Shown here one piece after another: positions 1-11,820 of a stretch of DNA of 64,000 nt. The stretch comes from Anolis sagrei. Taxonomy: Eukaryota; Chordata; Lepidosauria; Squamata; Anolidae. Numbering within the stretch: position 1 is the first letter of the stretch; the number at the start of each line of letters is the position of its first letter. The stretch spans positions 70,471,545 through 70,535,544 of the forward strand of contig NC_090025.1 of the NCBI RefSeq assembly GCF_037176765.1. Reading direction: 5' to 3'. Under the pieces are notes generated by a model that had not been told where the DNA came from, ran no database searches, and saw only the letters and a list, made by a program, of their open reading frames with translations. The translations under genes and the position numbers were made by a program.

Positions 1-23
1 ACCGAACTATGAAGGGGTTTATG
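1..23 (+). CDS. MTMR7: MTMR7 coding exon (partial, left edge of window)
   Basis: Reads RTMKGFM after a split Tyr codon and ends at a GTAAGT donor (24). In the family this stretch follows the catalytic loop. Confidence 0.85.
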
Positions 24-3000
24 GTAAGTGTGCTTGCTGGGGCTTATTGGTAGCTGTGTACTCTGTAATTAACCTAATGAACATAGAAGAAGCTTTCCTT
101 TAATACTAGAAAATAATCAAAGTACCTTCTAACATGGAGTGTCAGTCTGACATGCATTTTATATTTTAGGTATTAATTGACAAAGACTGGGTTTCATTTG
201 GACATAAATTCAATCATAGGTAAGTATTATTTAATATAAGTATATTTTGTAAGGCTTAATGTGCTTGAATATGACTTTTTTGCTGGTGGACACTAAATAA
301 ACAATACTGTCTGAATGATGCACTTAGATGCTAGGAGTTATTTCTGTGCTGAAGACTTTTGGCTCCGCATATTTTGACCTAAAATATAGAATCATAGAGT
401 TGGAAGAGACTTCATGGGTCATCCAGTCCAACCCCCTGCCAAGAAGCAGGAAAACTGCATTCAAAGCACCCCTGACAGATGGCCATCCAGCCTCTGTTTA
501 AAAGGCTCCAAAGAAGGAGCCTCCATCATACTCCGGGGCAGAGAGTTCCACTGCTGAACAGCTCTCACAGTCAGGAAGTTTTTCCTAATGTTCAGATGGA
601 ATCTCCTTCCTTGTAGTTTGAAGCCATTGTTCTACATCCTAGTCTCCAGGGTAGCAGAAAACAAGCTTGCTCCCTCCTCCCTATGACTTCCTCTCACATA
701 CTTATACATGGCTATCATGTCTTCTCTCAGCCTTCTCTCCTTCAGGCTAAACATGCTCAGCTCTTTATGCTGCTTCTCATAGGGCTTATTCTCCAGACCT
801 TTGATCATTTTAGTTGCCCTCCTCTGCACTCATTCCAGCTTGTCAATATCTCCCTTCAATTGTGGTGCCCAGAATTGGACACAGTATTCCAGATGTGGTC
901 TAACTGAGGCAGAATAGAGGGGTAGCATGACTTTGCTGGATTTAGACACTATACTCCTATTGATGCAGGCCAAAATCCCATTGGCTTTTTTTGCCGCCGC
1001 ATCACATTGTTGGCTCATTTTTATCTTGTTGTCCATGAGGACTCCAAGATCTTTTTCACACATACTGCTCTCGAGCCATGCATCCCCCGTTCTGTATCTG
1101 TATCTATATCTATCATTCCTTAACGTTCCTTATACCAAATATGGTTGACAGCAGTTTTAGGCCAAAGCATATGAATGGCAATATTTCCCAGGCCTCTAGT
1201 ACATTCATTTTTTTCCTTAATCTGGCTGCAAAAGCAGTTCTTCCAATTATTTGTTGGGCTGTGTACCAATTATTACACAGCCCAACAAAAAAATATTGGT
1301 GTCTTGGTTTTAGGCATGTTTGTGAGATTCTTTGGGGTGCTAATTCAGAAGATTGCATTGGATAGACCGCATCAGCTCTAGTTTCTTAGATATGGTTATC
1401 ATGGTTTTCTATGGGTGGGCAGATGACAACAGATGGATAGCATATGTTACGTACCTCAAAAACTAGAGAGGATAGCGGGAAACTGATGCCATTTTAGAAT
1501 CAGCAGGTCGGATACACTAAGAAGCAGGGCTAACATTTAAGGCACTGAAATGAGTGTTGGACAGGGTTACAGTTTTGACTAGGGACCTCAGTGACTTGGA
1601 GTGTTCCCAATGTATAGCTGCATTGATAATAGAAGACTATAGCAGTTGCGGCTATATCACACCGACAAGACCAACATAAACCTTTGCATAATATTGTGGT
1701 GTAAATGGTTTGACACATTTATAATTCTAAAATATTTTTCTGTTGTGACGCGAGCTATGCTGTGGCTTTTGGAAAGATGCTGAGTTCTTGTAAACTCAGT
1801 GGCATCACCATTTGGTAGGCTCACCAGAAGGACACCATTTGCTTCAGACTAGACCTCCCATATTTTTCAATGCATTGATTTACACAAAATTTTTGGCTTG
1901 GATCCTGAAGTTTCATTGTAGATCTCAGGACAGATTCGAGTACAGTGTATTCACCTATTTGTGGAAAGGGGATGGAGTGCGGGCAGCTGATTTTTGCCAA
2001 TTTTCTGCTTCTTTCTGTAACCTCTGACCTCAGAGCCATCTCATTCATTTCTAAGAACTCATTTTTTCCTCTTCCTTTTTGGTTTAGGTATGGCAATTTA
2101 GATGGAGACCCAAAGGAGATATCGCCTGTCATCGATCAGTTCATCGAATGTGTTTGGCAGCTTATGGAACAATTTCCCTGTGCCTTTGAATTCAACGAAA
2201 GTTTTCTGATCCATATACAGCATCATATCTATTCCTGCCAATTTGGGAACTTTCTGTGCAACAGTCAGAAGGAGAGGCAAGAGCTGAAGTAAGGCAGCTT
2301 ATTTCTTCATATGTACATACAATATATCTTTCAGTATTTTCTCTTTCAATGAATGGAAGACTGCTGAAGGGCCAGGCATAAAAAATGTTTTTGGTTGGCC
2401 CCTCCTTGTTAGATGCAAACTTGATTGCAGTTATTTCTTGACTATTTGTTAAGTAAATAAGTAAGTTGTAGCTCACCATCAAGGGACAAAACCCGACTTA
2501 AGTTGACATGCATATTAAAACCCAAATATAATAATAGGTGGGAAGTACGGAATATAAGTAAACAGTAACCAAATATCTATCACAGAATCTGAAAAAAATC
2601 AACTAATAAACTAAAGAAAACCCATCTCAACAGAAAAGTAAAGGAACCACTCTCAGCTGAGTAGTTACAGCAGTCTGATCATGTATCGAAAGGATTAGGA
2701 TTTTGCCATGATTTGGATATTTAATGGTTTACTTCCCTAAACCTATATATTGATTGTGCAGATGTGCCTACTCATAAAAATTACTAGTGGTAAAATTTTG
2801 GAGGAGGCATTTTTCCAAACTCTCTTGTCCATGCTTTACAAGCCCACCCTTCCCGGAATGTTATGTGTGTACAAGTGTCATGACAGGTGAAATAAATGAT
2901 GCCATGTTGCATGTCTGACAGTCTTCTATGAGGCTGTTTCTCTTAATGGTAGTTTGGGAAAACCATTTGGACTATCTACTTCAGGGATTCTCAAACTTAT

Positions 3001-3862
3001 TAAGCAGAGGGCCGGTTCACGGTCCCTCCAATTGTTGGGGGTCCAGAATATGGTTTGAAAAAAAAATGAACGAATTCCTATTCACACTGTACATATCTTA
3101 TTTGAAGTGCAAAGAAACATGCGAGACCAATAGAATGAATAAAATGAAGGACATTTAGCCAATATAAACTTACCAGTATTTTAATGGGAAATATGGGCCT
3201 GCTTTTAGCTGAGAGTCAAGTTAATTAAGATTGTTGTTGTTGTGTGCCTTTAAGTTGTTTCAGACTTAAGGCGACCCTAAATGTAAAGATTAGGGTGAGG
3301 TCTGGATAAATTACCTGGGAGAGCTGTATCACAGGCCTTAGTTTGGGTCCTCTTTTCTACTGAATCTACATTTCTACATATTTTTTTCTCAAAATGACCT
3401 ACTGCTGCCACCTACTGTTGTAGAGGGCAGCACATGAGCTAGTAGCTGCAATGCATGAGGCTGGGAAGTTAAAAGATGTCATTATTCATTTTATACTGTA
3501 GCATCTGGCAAGTCACAAGTGTTTCCAGAATCATGAGAAACAACAACTCTTCAAATCAGGATCACTTGAGTTCTAGCTGCCCTAAATGTAGACCTATTTT
3601 CTCGAACACTTCTTTTTAAAATCTACTCTCAGGATCCAAGAGCGAACTTACTCACTTTGGGCTCACTTGTGGAAGAATCGTCCCGATTACATGAATCCCC
3701 TATATAGAGAAAACCACAACAGGACCCTGCACCCAAAGTCTGCCCCCTGCCATTTTATCTACAAGTAAGTTACTTTCTTGATGCTAGATATTCTGTGATG
3801 GAAAATATTGATACAAAATGCCATTATTCATTTTCGCTGTTTATGAACAAATGTTAGGAGCT

Positions 3863-3906
<44 letters not shown>

Positions 3907-6900
3907 TTCAATTGTGTTAAAAAACAAAGTATGGATTGTCAATGTTGCAATCCTGGGTGACAGCAGGATTGAAGAGAAACAACTGGAAAAGATGACACGC
4001 TATGAGGATTTAAAGATCGAACTGCAAAGACTCTGGCACAAGCCAGTAAAAGTGGTCCCAGAGGTGATCAGCACACTGGGTGCAGTGCCTAAAGACCTTG
4101 GCCTGCACTTAAATACAATCGGCACAGACAAGATTACCATCTGCCAGCTGCAAAAGGCCACCTTACTGGGATCTGCACGCATTATTCGCCAATACATCAC
4201 ACAGCCCTAGACACTTGGGAAGTGTCTGACATGTGATCCAATACAACAGCCAGCAGAGTGTCTGCTGTGGAATCATCTTGTTGTGTTTCAAATAATAATA
4301 TACTTTATTAATATTCCACTTTATCTCCACGAGGGGACTCAGGGAGGATTACAGAACACATATACGGCAAACATTCAGTGCTGTTGTACAACTAAACAAG
4401 GACAGGCAATACATAATCAGAGGTAAAGGAATTTCCCATCTTTTCCATTTATGGCATCTGGAGGCTGCGCTCGACTCCAGCCATTGTTGGCATGTGTGTA
4501 TGTGCTGTTGCTCCATCTTCCATGCTGAAGAGCTTTGTTATCCTTAGATGTCCTCCTGATCAAATTGCCTTTTATTATAGGAGCCTTTTATTACCTCCCT
4601 GCTTAAAACAGTACCTATTTATCTACTCACATTTCTGTTTTTGATCTGCTATGTCTGCTAGGGAGCTGGGGCTGACGGTGGGTGCTCACTCCAACCCGGG
4701 CTGGAACTGCCAACCTTTCAATTGACAGGATTTTCTGCAACTTAGTGGTTTAACCTGCTGTGGTAATTTATTTGACAGATTGACTCTAAACTTTTTCCAT
4801 GCCACTGGATTATTCCCCCCAAATAAAATGAGGCTCCATTCACAAAGGAATTCTTGAGAATGTCTGTCCTAAAATTACATGTTCCTATTTAAAACAACTT
4901 CACGTAGAGTAATGAGGCTGTTGGCACACACTTTGTTAATCTTGCAGTTACTTGGGAACTGGGTTTTCAACAACTAGGGCATATTACCTTTCTATTGAAA
5001 ATGGGATACTGTGACGTACTGGTATTGAGAAGTATGCTGCTTTAGGTACTGGTGATAGCATATTGGCCTCAGGACTACTAAATGCCTTTCTGCCCATAAA
5101 TTTGTCTAATCCACTTTTAAATCAATGTACGTGAGTGGCCAAGTACTTTTAAATGCCCCAAAGGCGCCTGTCTGATCTTGGAGGCTAAGCAGGTATGTCC
5201 TGGTTAGTACTAGGTTGGGAGACTGCCAATGAATACCAGACACTGTAGTCTACGTTTCATTTCAGAGGAAGGAACTGGCAAACTCCCTCTCGGGTATCCC
5301 TTCCCTAAGAAAACCTTGTGAAATCGATTGGGTCACTATGAGTTGACAGACAACTTTAAGGCACATCTACACATACAAGTTAATGGCCATGACCATATGT
5401 TGTAAAAAGGAGTGCTGTAATTACGTACGGATTTGTATGAAGTGCTACTTTCTATTTCTGTTTCCTGAATTTATCACCATTCACCTTCATAGGATGTCCC
5501 TGTGTTTTGATATTAAGACCAGGGATAATCAGGGGCGGCCCGTCCATTACTCGAAGTAAGCGGTGGCGGAATACTTTTTTTGCCAGGGGGCGCTGTTCTG
5601 TCCTTAGGCCACGCCTCCTCCTGCAGGCCCCATGCGCCCTCCACAGCCTTCTTCTAATGGAGAAGCGCAGGCCCCGCCCACTAGGCGAGAGGGAAGTCCT
5701 CCCTCCCTCCCTCCCTCCACGTGCTGCTGCCAGGAGGGAGGGAGGCAGCCAGCCAGGCTCTTTCTTTGGCTTTCGCTTTCCTTCCCTGCTGCAGCTGAGC
5801 CTGGACCCCTCCTCTCAGGGCAGCAAGGAGGCCTGGTCAAAAGGTACTGCAAATGTCATCTTCTGTACATGCCTCCCCCAAACCCCTCTAGTATTTGGTA
5901 ATAATGGAAGTCCTATATGCCAAGCTTGGTTCAATTCTATTGTTGGTGGAGCTCAGAATGTTCTTTGGTGCTTGGTAAACTGCAATTCCCAAATGTCAGG
6001 GTCTATTTTTCCCAACCCCCTCTCCAGTATTTTCTGTTAGTCATGGAAGTCCTGTATGCCAAGTTTGGTTCAGTTCTATTATTGGTGGAGTTCAGAATGC
6101 TCTTTGGTGCTTGGTGAAGCATTCTCACCTGATGTTTCACCCACATCTATGGCAGGCATCCTCAAGAGGCTGTGAGGTCTGTTTGTAACTAGGCAAGTGG
6201 GGTATGTATATCTGTGGAATGTCCAGGGTGGGAAAAAGAACTCCTGTCTGCTTGAGGTAAGTGTGAATGTTGCAATTGGTCATCTTGATGAGTATTTAAT
6301 GGCCTTGCAGCTTCGAAGCCGAGCTAGTTGCTGCCCAGGAATCCTTTGTTGGGAGCGGTTAACTGGCCCTGATTGCTTTATGTCAGGAATCTTCCCCCCC
6401 CCTTTTTAGTGTTGCTCTTTATTTATTGTTCTGATTTTAGAGGGTTATTTTAGAGGGTACTGGTAGCCAGATTTTGGGCGAGGGGCGAGCGAGGCATTCT
6501 CTCCTGACGTTTTGCCTGCATCTATGGCAAGCAGCATCCTCAGAGGTAGTGAAGTCTATATTTATAAGGGTTTATATTTATGTGGAATAATGACCAGGGT
6601 GGGACAAAGGACTCTTGTCTGCTGGAGCGAGGTGTGAATGTTTCAACTGACCACCTTGATTAGCATTTGATGGCCTGGCAGTGCCTGGAGCAATCTTTTG
6701 TTGAGAGGTGATTAGATGTCCCTGATTGGGTTGTTGTAGGTTTTTTCAGGCCATATGGCCATGGCCTAGAGGCATTTTCTCCTGACTTTTCGCCTGCATC
6801 TATGGCGAGCGAGAGGGGCGAGTGAGGCATTCTCTCCTGACGTTTTGCCTGCATCTATGGCAAGCAGCATCCTCAGAGGTAGTGAAGTCTATATTTATAA

Positions 6901-9900
6901 GGGTTTATATTTATGTGGAATAATGACCAGGGTGGGACAAAGGACTCTTGTCTGCTGGAGCGAGGTGTGAATGTTTCAACTGACCACCTTGATTAGCATT
7001 TGATGGCCTGGCAGTGCCTGGAGCAATCTTTTGTTGAGAGGTGATTAGATGTCCCTGATTGGGTTGTTGTAGGTTTTTTCAGGCCATATGGCCATGGCCT
7101 AGAGGCATTTTCTCCTGACTTTTCGCCTGCATCTATGGCGAGCGAGAGGGGCGAGTGAGGCATTCTCTCCTGACGTTTTGCCTGCATCTATGGCAAGCAG
7201 CATCCTCAGAGGTAGTGAAGTCTATATTTATAAGGGTTTATATTTATGTGGAAGAATGACCAGGGTGGGACAAAGGACTCTTGTCTGCTGGAGCGAGGTG
7301 TGAATGTTTCAACTGACCACCTTGATTAGCATTTGATGGCCTGGCAGTGCCTGGAGCAATCTTTTGTTGAGAGGTGATTACAGATGTCCCTGATTGGGTT
7401 GTTGTAGGTTTTTTCAGGCCATATGGCCATGGCCTAGAGGCATTTTCTCCTGACTTTTCGCCTGCATCTATGGCGAGCGAGAAGGGCGAGTGAGGCATTC
7501 TCTCCTGACGTTTTGCCTGCATCTATGGCAAGCAGCATCCTCAGAGGTAGTGAAGTCTATATTTATAAGGATTTATATTTATGTGGAAGAATGACCAGGG
7601 TGGGACAAAGGACTCTTGTCTGCTGGAGCGAGGTGTGAATGTTTCAACTGACCACCTTGATTAGCATTTGATGGCCTGGCAGTGCCTGGAGCAATCTTTT
7701 GTTGAGAGGTGATTACAGATGTCCCTGATTGGGTTGTTGTAGGTTTTTTCAGGCCATATGGCCATGGCCTAGAGGCATTTTCTCCTGACTTTTTGCCTGC
7801 ATCTATGGCGAGTGAGAGGGGCGAGCGAGCAGCGAGCGAGAGGGGCGAGCGAGCGGCGAGCGAGAGGGGCGAGCAAGGCATTCTCTCCTGACGTTTTGCC
7901 TGCATCTATGGCAAGCATCCTCTACTAGTGAGGTCTGTTGGAAGTAGGAAAAAGGGTTTATACATTTATGTGGAATAATGACCAGGGTGGGACAAAGGAC
8001 TCTTGTCTGCTGGAGCGAGGTGTGAATGTTTCAACTGACCACCTTGATTAGCATTTGATGGCCTGGCAGTGCCTGGAGCAATCTTTTGTTGAGAGGTGAT
8101 TAGATGTCCCTGATTGGGTTGTTGTAGGTTTTTTCAGGCCATATGGCCATGGCCTAGAGGCATTTTCTCCTGACTTTTCGCCTGCATCTATGGCGAGCGA
8201 GAGGGGCGAGTGAGGCATTCTCTCCTGACGTTTTGCCTGCATCTATGGCAAGCAGCATCCTCAGAGGTAGTGAAGTCTATATTTATAAGGGTTTATATTT
8301 ATGTGGAATAATGACCAGGGTGGGACAAAGGACTCTTGTCTGCTGGAGCGAGGTGTGAATGTTTCAACTGACCACCTTGATTAGCATTTGATGGCCTGGC
8401 AGTGCCTGGAGCAATCTTTTGTTGAGAGGTGATTAGATGTCCCTGATTGGGTTGTTGTAGGTTTTTTCAGGCCATATGGCCATGGCCTAGAGGCATTTTC
8501 TCCTGACTTTTTGCCTGCATCTATGGCGAGCGAGAGGGGCGAGCGAGGCATTCTCTCCTGACGTTTTGCCTGCATCTATGGCAAGCAGCATCCTCAGAGG
8601 TAGTGAAGTCTATATTTATAAGGATTTATATTTATGTGGAATAATGACCAGGGTGGGACAAAGGACTCTTGTCTGCTGGAGCGAGGTGTGAATGTTTCAA
8701 CTGACCACCTTGATTAGCATTTGATGGCCTGGCAGTGCCTGGAGCAATCTTTTGTTGAGAGGTGATTACAGATGTCCCTGATTGGGTTGTTGTAGGTTTT
8801 TTCAGGCCATATGGCCATGGCCTAGAGGCATTTTCTCCTGACTTTTTGCCTGCATCTATGGCGAGCGAGAGGGGCGAGCAAGGCATTCTCTCCTGACGTT
8901 TTGCCTGCATCTATGGCAAGCATCCTCTACTAGTGAGGTCTGTTGGAAGTAGGAAAAAGGGTTTATACATTTATGTGGAATAATGACCAGGGTGGGACAA
9001 AGGACTCTTGTCTGCTGGAGCGAGGTGTGAATGTTTCAACTGACCACCTTGATTAGCATTTGATGGCCTGGCAGTGCCTGGAGCAATCTTTTGTTGAGAG
9101 GTGATTAGATGTCCCTGATTGGGTTGTTGTAGGTTTTTTCAGGCCATATGGCCATGGCCTAGAGGCATTTTCTCCTGACTTTTCGCCTGCATCTATGGCG
9201 AGCGAGAGGGGCGAGTGAGGCATTCTCTCCTGACGTTTTGCCTGCATCTATGGCAAGCAGCATCCTCAGAGGTAGTGAAGTCTATATTTATAAGGATTTA
9301 TATTTATGTGGAATAATGACCAGGGTGGGACAAAGGACTCTTGTCTGCTGGAGCGAGGTGTGAATGTTTCAACTGACCACCTTGATTAGCATTTGATGGC
9401 CTGGCAGTGCCTGGAGCAATCTTTTGTTGAGAGGTGATTACAGATGTCCCTGATTGGGTTGTTGTAGGTTTTTTCAGGCCATATGGCCATGGCCTAGAGG
9501 CATTTTCTCCTGACTTTTTGCCTGCATCTATGGCGAGTGAGAGGGGCGAGCGAGCAGCGAGCGAGAGGGGCGAGCGAGCGGCGAGCGAGAGGGGCGAGCA
9601 AGGCATTCTCTCCTGACGTTTTGCCTGCATCTATGGCAAGCATCCTCTACTAGTGAGGTCTGTTGGAAGTAGGAAAAAGGGTTTATACATTTATGTGGAA
9701 TAATGACCAGGGTGGGACAAAGGACTCTTGTCTGCTGGAGCGAGGTGTGAATGTTTCAACTGACCACCTTGATTAGCATTTGATGGCCTGGCAGTGCCTG
9801 GAGCAATCTTTTGTTGAGAGGTGATTAGATGTCCCTGATTGGGTTGTTGTAGGTTTTTTCAGGCCATATGGCCATGGCCTAGAGGCATTTTCTCCTGACT

Positions 9901-11788
9901 TTTCGCCTGCATCTATGGCGAGCGAGAGGGGCGAGTGAGGCATTCTCTCCTGACGTTTTGCCTGCATCTATGGCAAGCAGCATCCTCAGAGGTAGTGAAG
10001 TCTATATTTATAAGGGTTTATATTTATGTGGAATAATGACCAGGGTGGGACAAAGGACTCTTGTCTGCTGGAGCGAGGTGTGAATGTTTCAACTGACCAC
10101 CTTGATTAGCATTTGATGGCCTGGCAGTGCCTGGAGCAATCTTTTGTTGAGAGGTGATTAGATGTCCCTGATTGGGTTGTTGTAGGTTTTTTCAGGCCAT
10201 ATGGCCATGGCCTAGAGGCATTTTCTCCTGACTTTTTGCCTGCATCTATGGCGAGCGAGAGGGGCGAGCGAGGCATTCTCTCCTGACGTTTTGCCTGCAT
10301 CTATGGCAAGCAGCATCCTCAGAGGTAGTGAAGTCTATATTTATAAGGGTTTATATTTATGTGGAATAATGACCAGGGTGGGACAAAGGACTCTTGTCTG
10401 CTGGAGCGAGGTGTGAATGTTTCAACTGACCACCTTGATTAGCATTTGATGGCCTGGCAGTGCCTGGAGCAATCTTTTGTTGAGAGGTGATTAGATGTCC
10501 CTGATTGGGTTGTTGTAGGTTTTTTCAGGCCATATGGCCATGGCCTAGAGGCATTTTCTCCTGACTTTTCGCCTGCATCTATGGCGAGCGAGAAGGGCGA
10601 GTGAGGCATTCTCTCCTGACGTTTTGCCTGCATCTATGGCAAGCAGCATCCTCAGAGGTAGTGAAGTCTATATTTATAAGGATTTATATTTATGTGGAAG
10701 AATGACCAGGGTGGGACAAAGGACTCTTGTCTGCTGGAGCGAGGTGTGAATGTTTCAACTGACCACCTTGATTAGCATTTGATGGCCTGGCAGTGCCTGG
10801 AGCAATCTTTTGTTGAGAGGTGATTACAGATGTCCCTGATTGGGTTGTTGTAGGTTTTTTCAGGCCATATGGCCATGGCCTAGAGGCATTTTCTCCTGAC
10901 TTTTTGCCTGCATCTATGGCGAGTGAGAGGGGCGAGCGAGCAGCGAGCGAGAGGGGCGAGCGAGCGGCGAGCGAGAGGGGCGAGCAAGGCATTCTCTCCT
11001 GACGTTTTGCCTGCATCTATGGCAAGCATCCTCTACTAGTGAGGTCTGTTGGAAGTAGGAAAAAGGGTTTATACATTTATGTGGAATAATGACCAGGGTG
11101 GGACAAAGGACTCTTGTCTGCTGGAGCGAGGTGTGAATGTTTCAACTGACCACCTTGATTAGCATTTGATGGCCTGGCAGTGCCTGGAGCAATCTTTTGT
11201 TGAGAGGTGATTAGATGTCCCTGATTGGGTTGTTGTAGGTTTTTTCAGGCCATATGGCCATGGCCTAGAGGCATTTTCTCCTGACTTTTCGCCTGCATCT
11301 ATGGCGAGCGAGAAGGGCGAGTGAGGCATTCTCTCCTGACGTTTTGCCTGCATCTATGGCAAGCAGCATCCTCAGAGGTAGTGAAGTCTATATTTATAAG
11401 GATTTATATTTATGTGGAAGAATGACCAGGGTGGGACAAAGGACTCTTGTCTGCTGGAGCGAGGTGTGAATGTTTCAACTGACCACCTTGATTAGAGGGC
11501 CCGCCAGAGTGAGTGCCTGCCTTCCCTCCTTAATAATAATTTTAATTTCTCCTCCCTATTCTACTAAATTAATAATTAAATTTAAAAAATATTGAAAAAA
11601 TATTGAAAAAATATTGAAAAAAAAGGGCGCCATCTTTACAAAATGTTTTGTAAATATTTACGAAATTTCGTAAATACCGAACTTTTTTTTTTGAAAATTT
11701 TGTAATTATTTTAAATATCGAAACAAAAAAAAAACCCCAATTACAAAACGATTTTAGAAACAAATTTTTGCGTTGTTACCCAGGCCTA

Positions 11789-11820
<32 letters not shown>

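Noticed and set aside
5160-5280. A genuine 5S rRNA gene
   Set aside because: Only the head resembles 5S, with changes in the control region, and it continues into a SINE tail.
5507-6040. 177-codon frame rich in Arg, Pro and Leu
   Set aside because: It lies in the GC-rich arm of the hAT-type element, overlaps open frames on the other strand and shows no known domain.
6660-11353. Fourteen minus-strand frames of 64-108 codons (MQAKRQERMP...) and plus-strand 60-codon frames
   Set aside because: They repeat with the satellite unit and change only with its length variants; no domain, no splice or promoter logic.
6477-11494. CRISPR-like regular repeat array
   Set aside because: The units are 333-383 bp, adjacent and without unique spacers, in a vertebrate intron; it is a tandem satellite.
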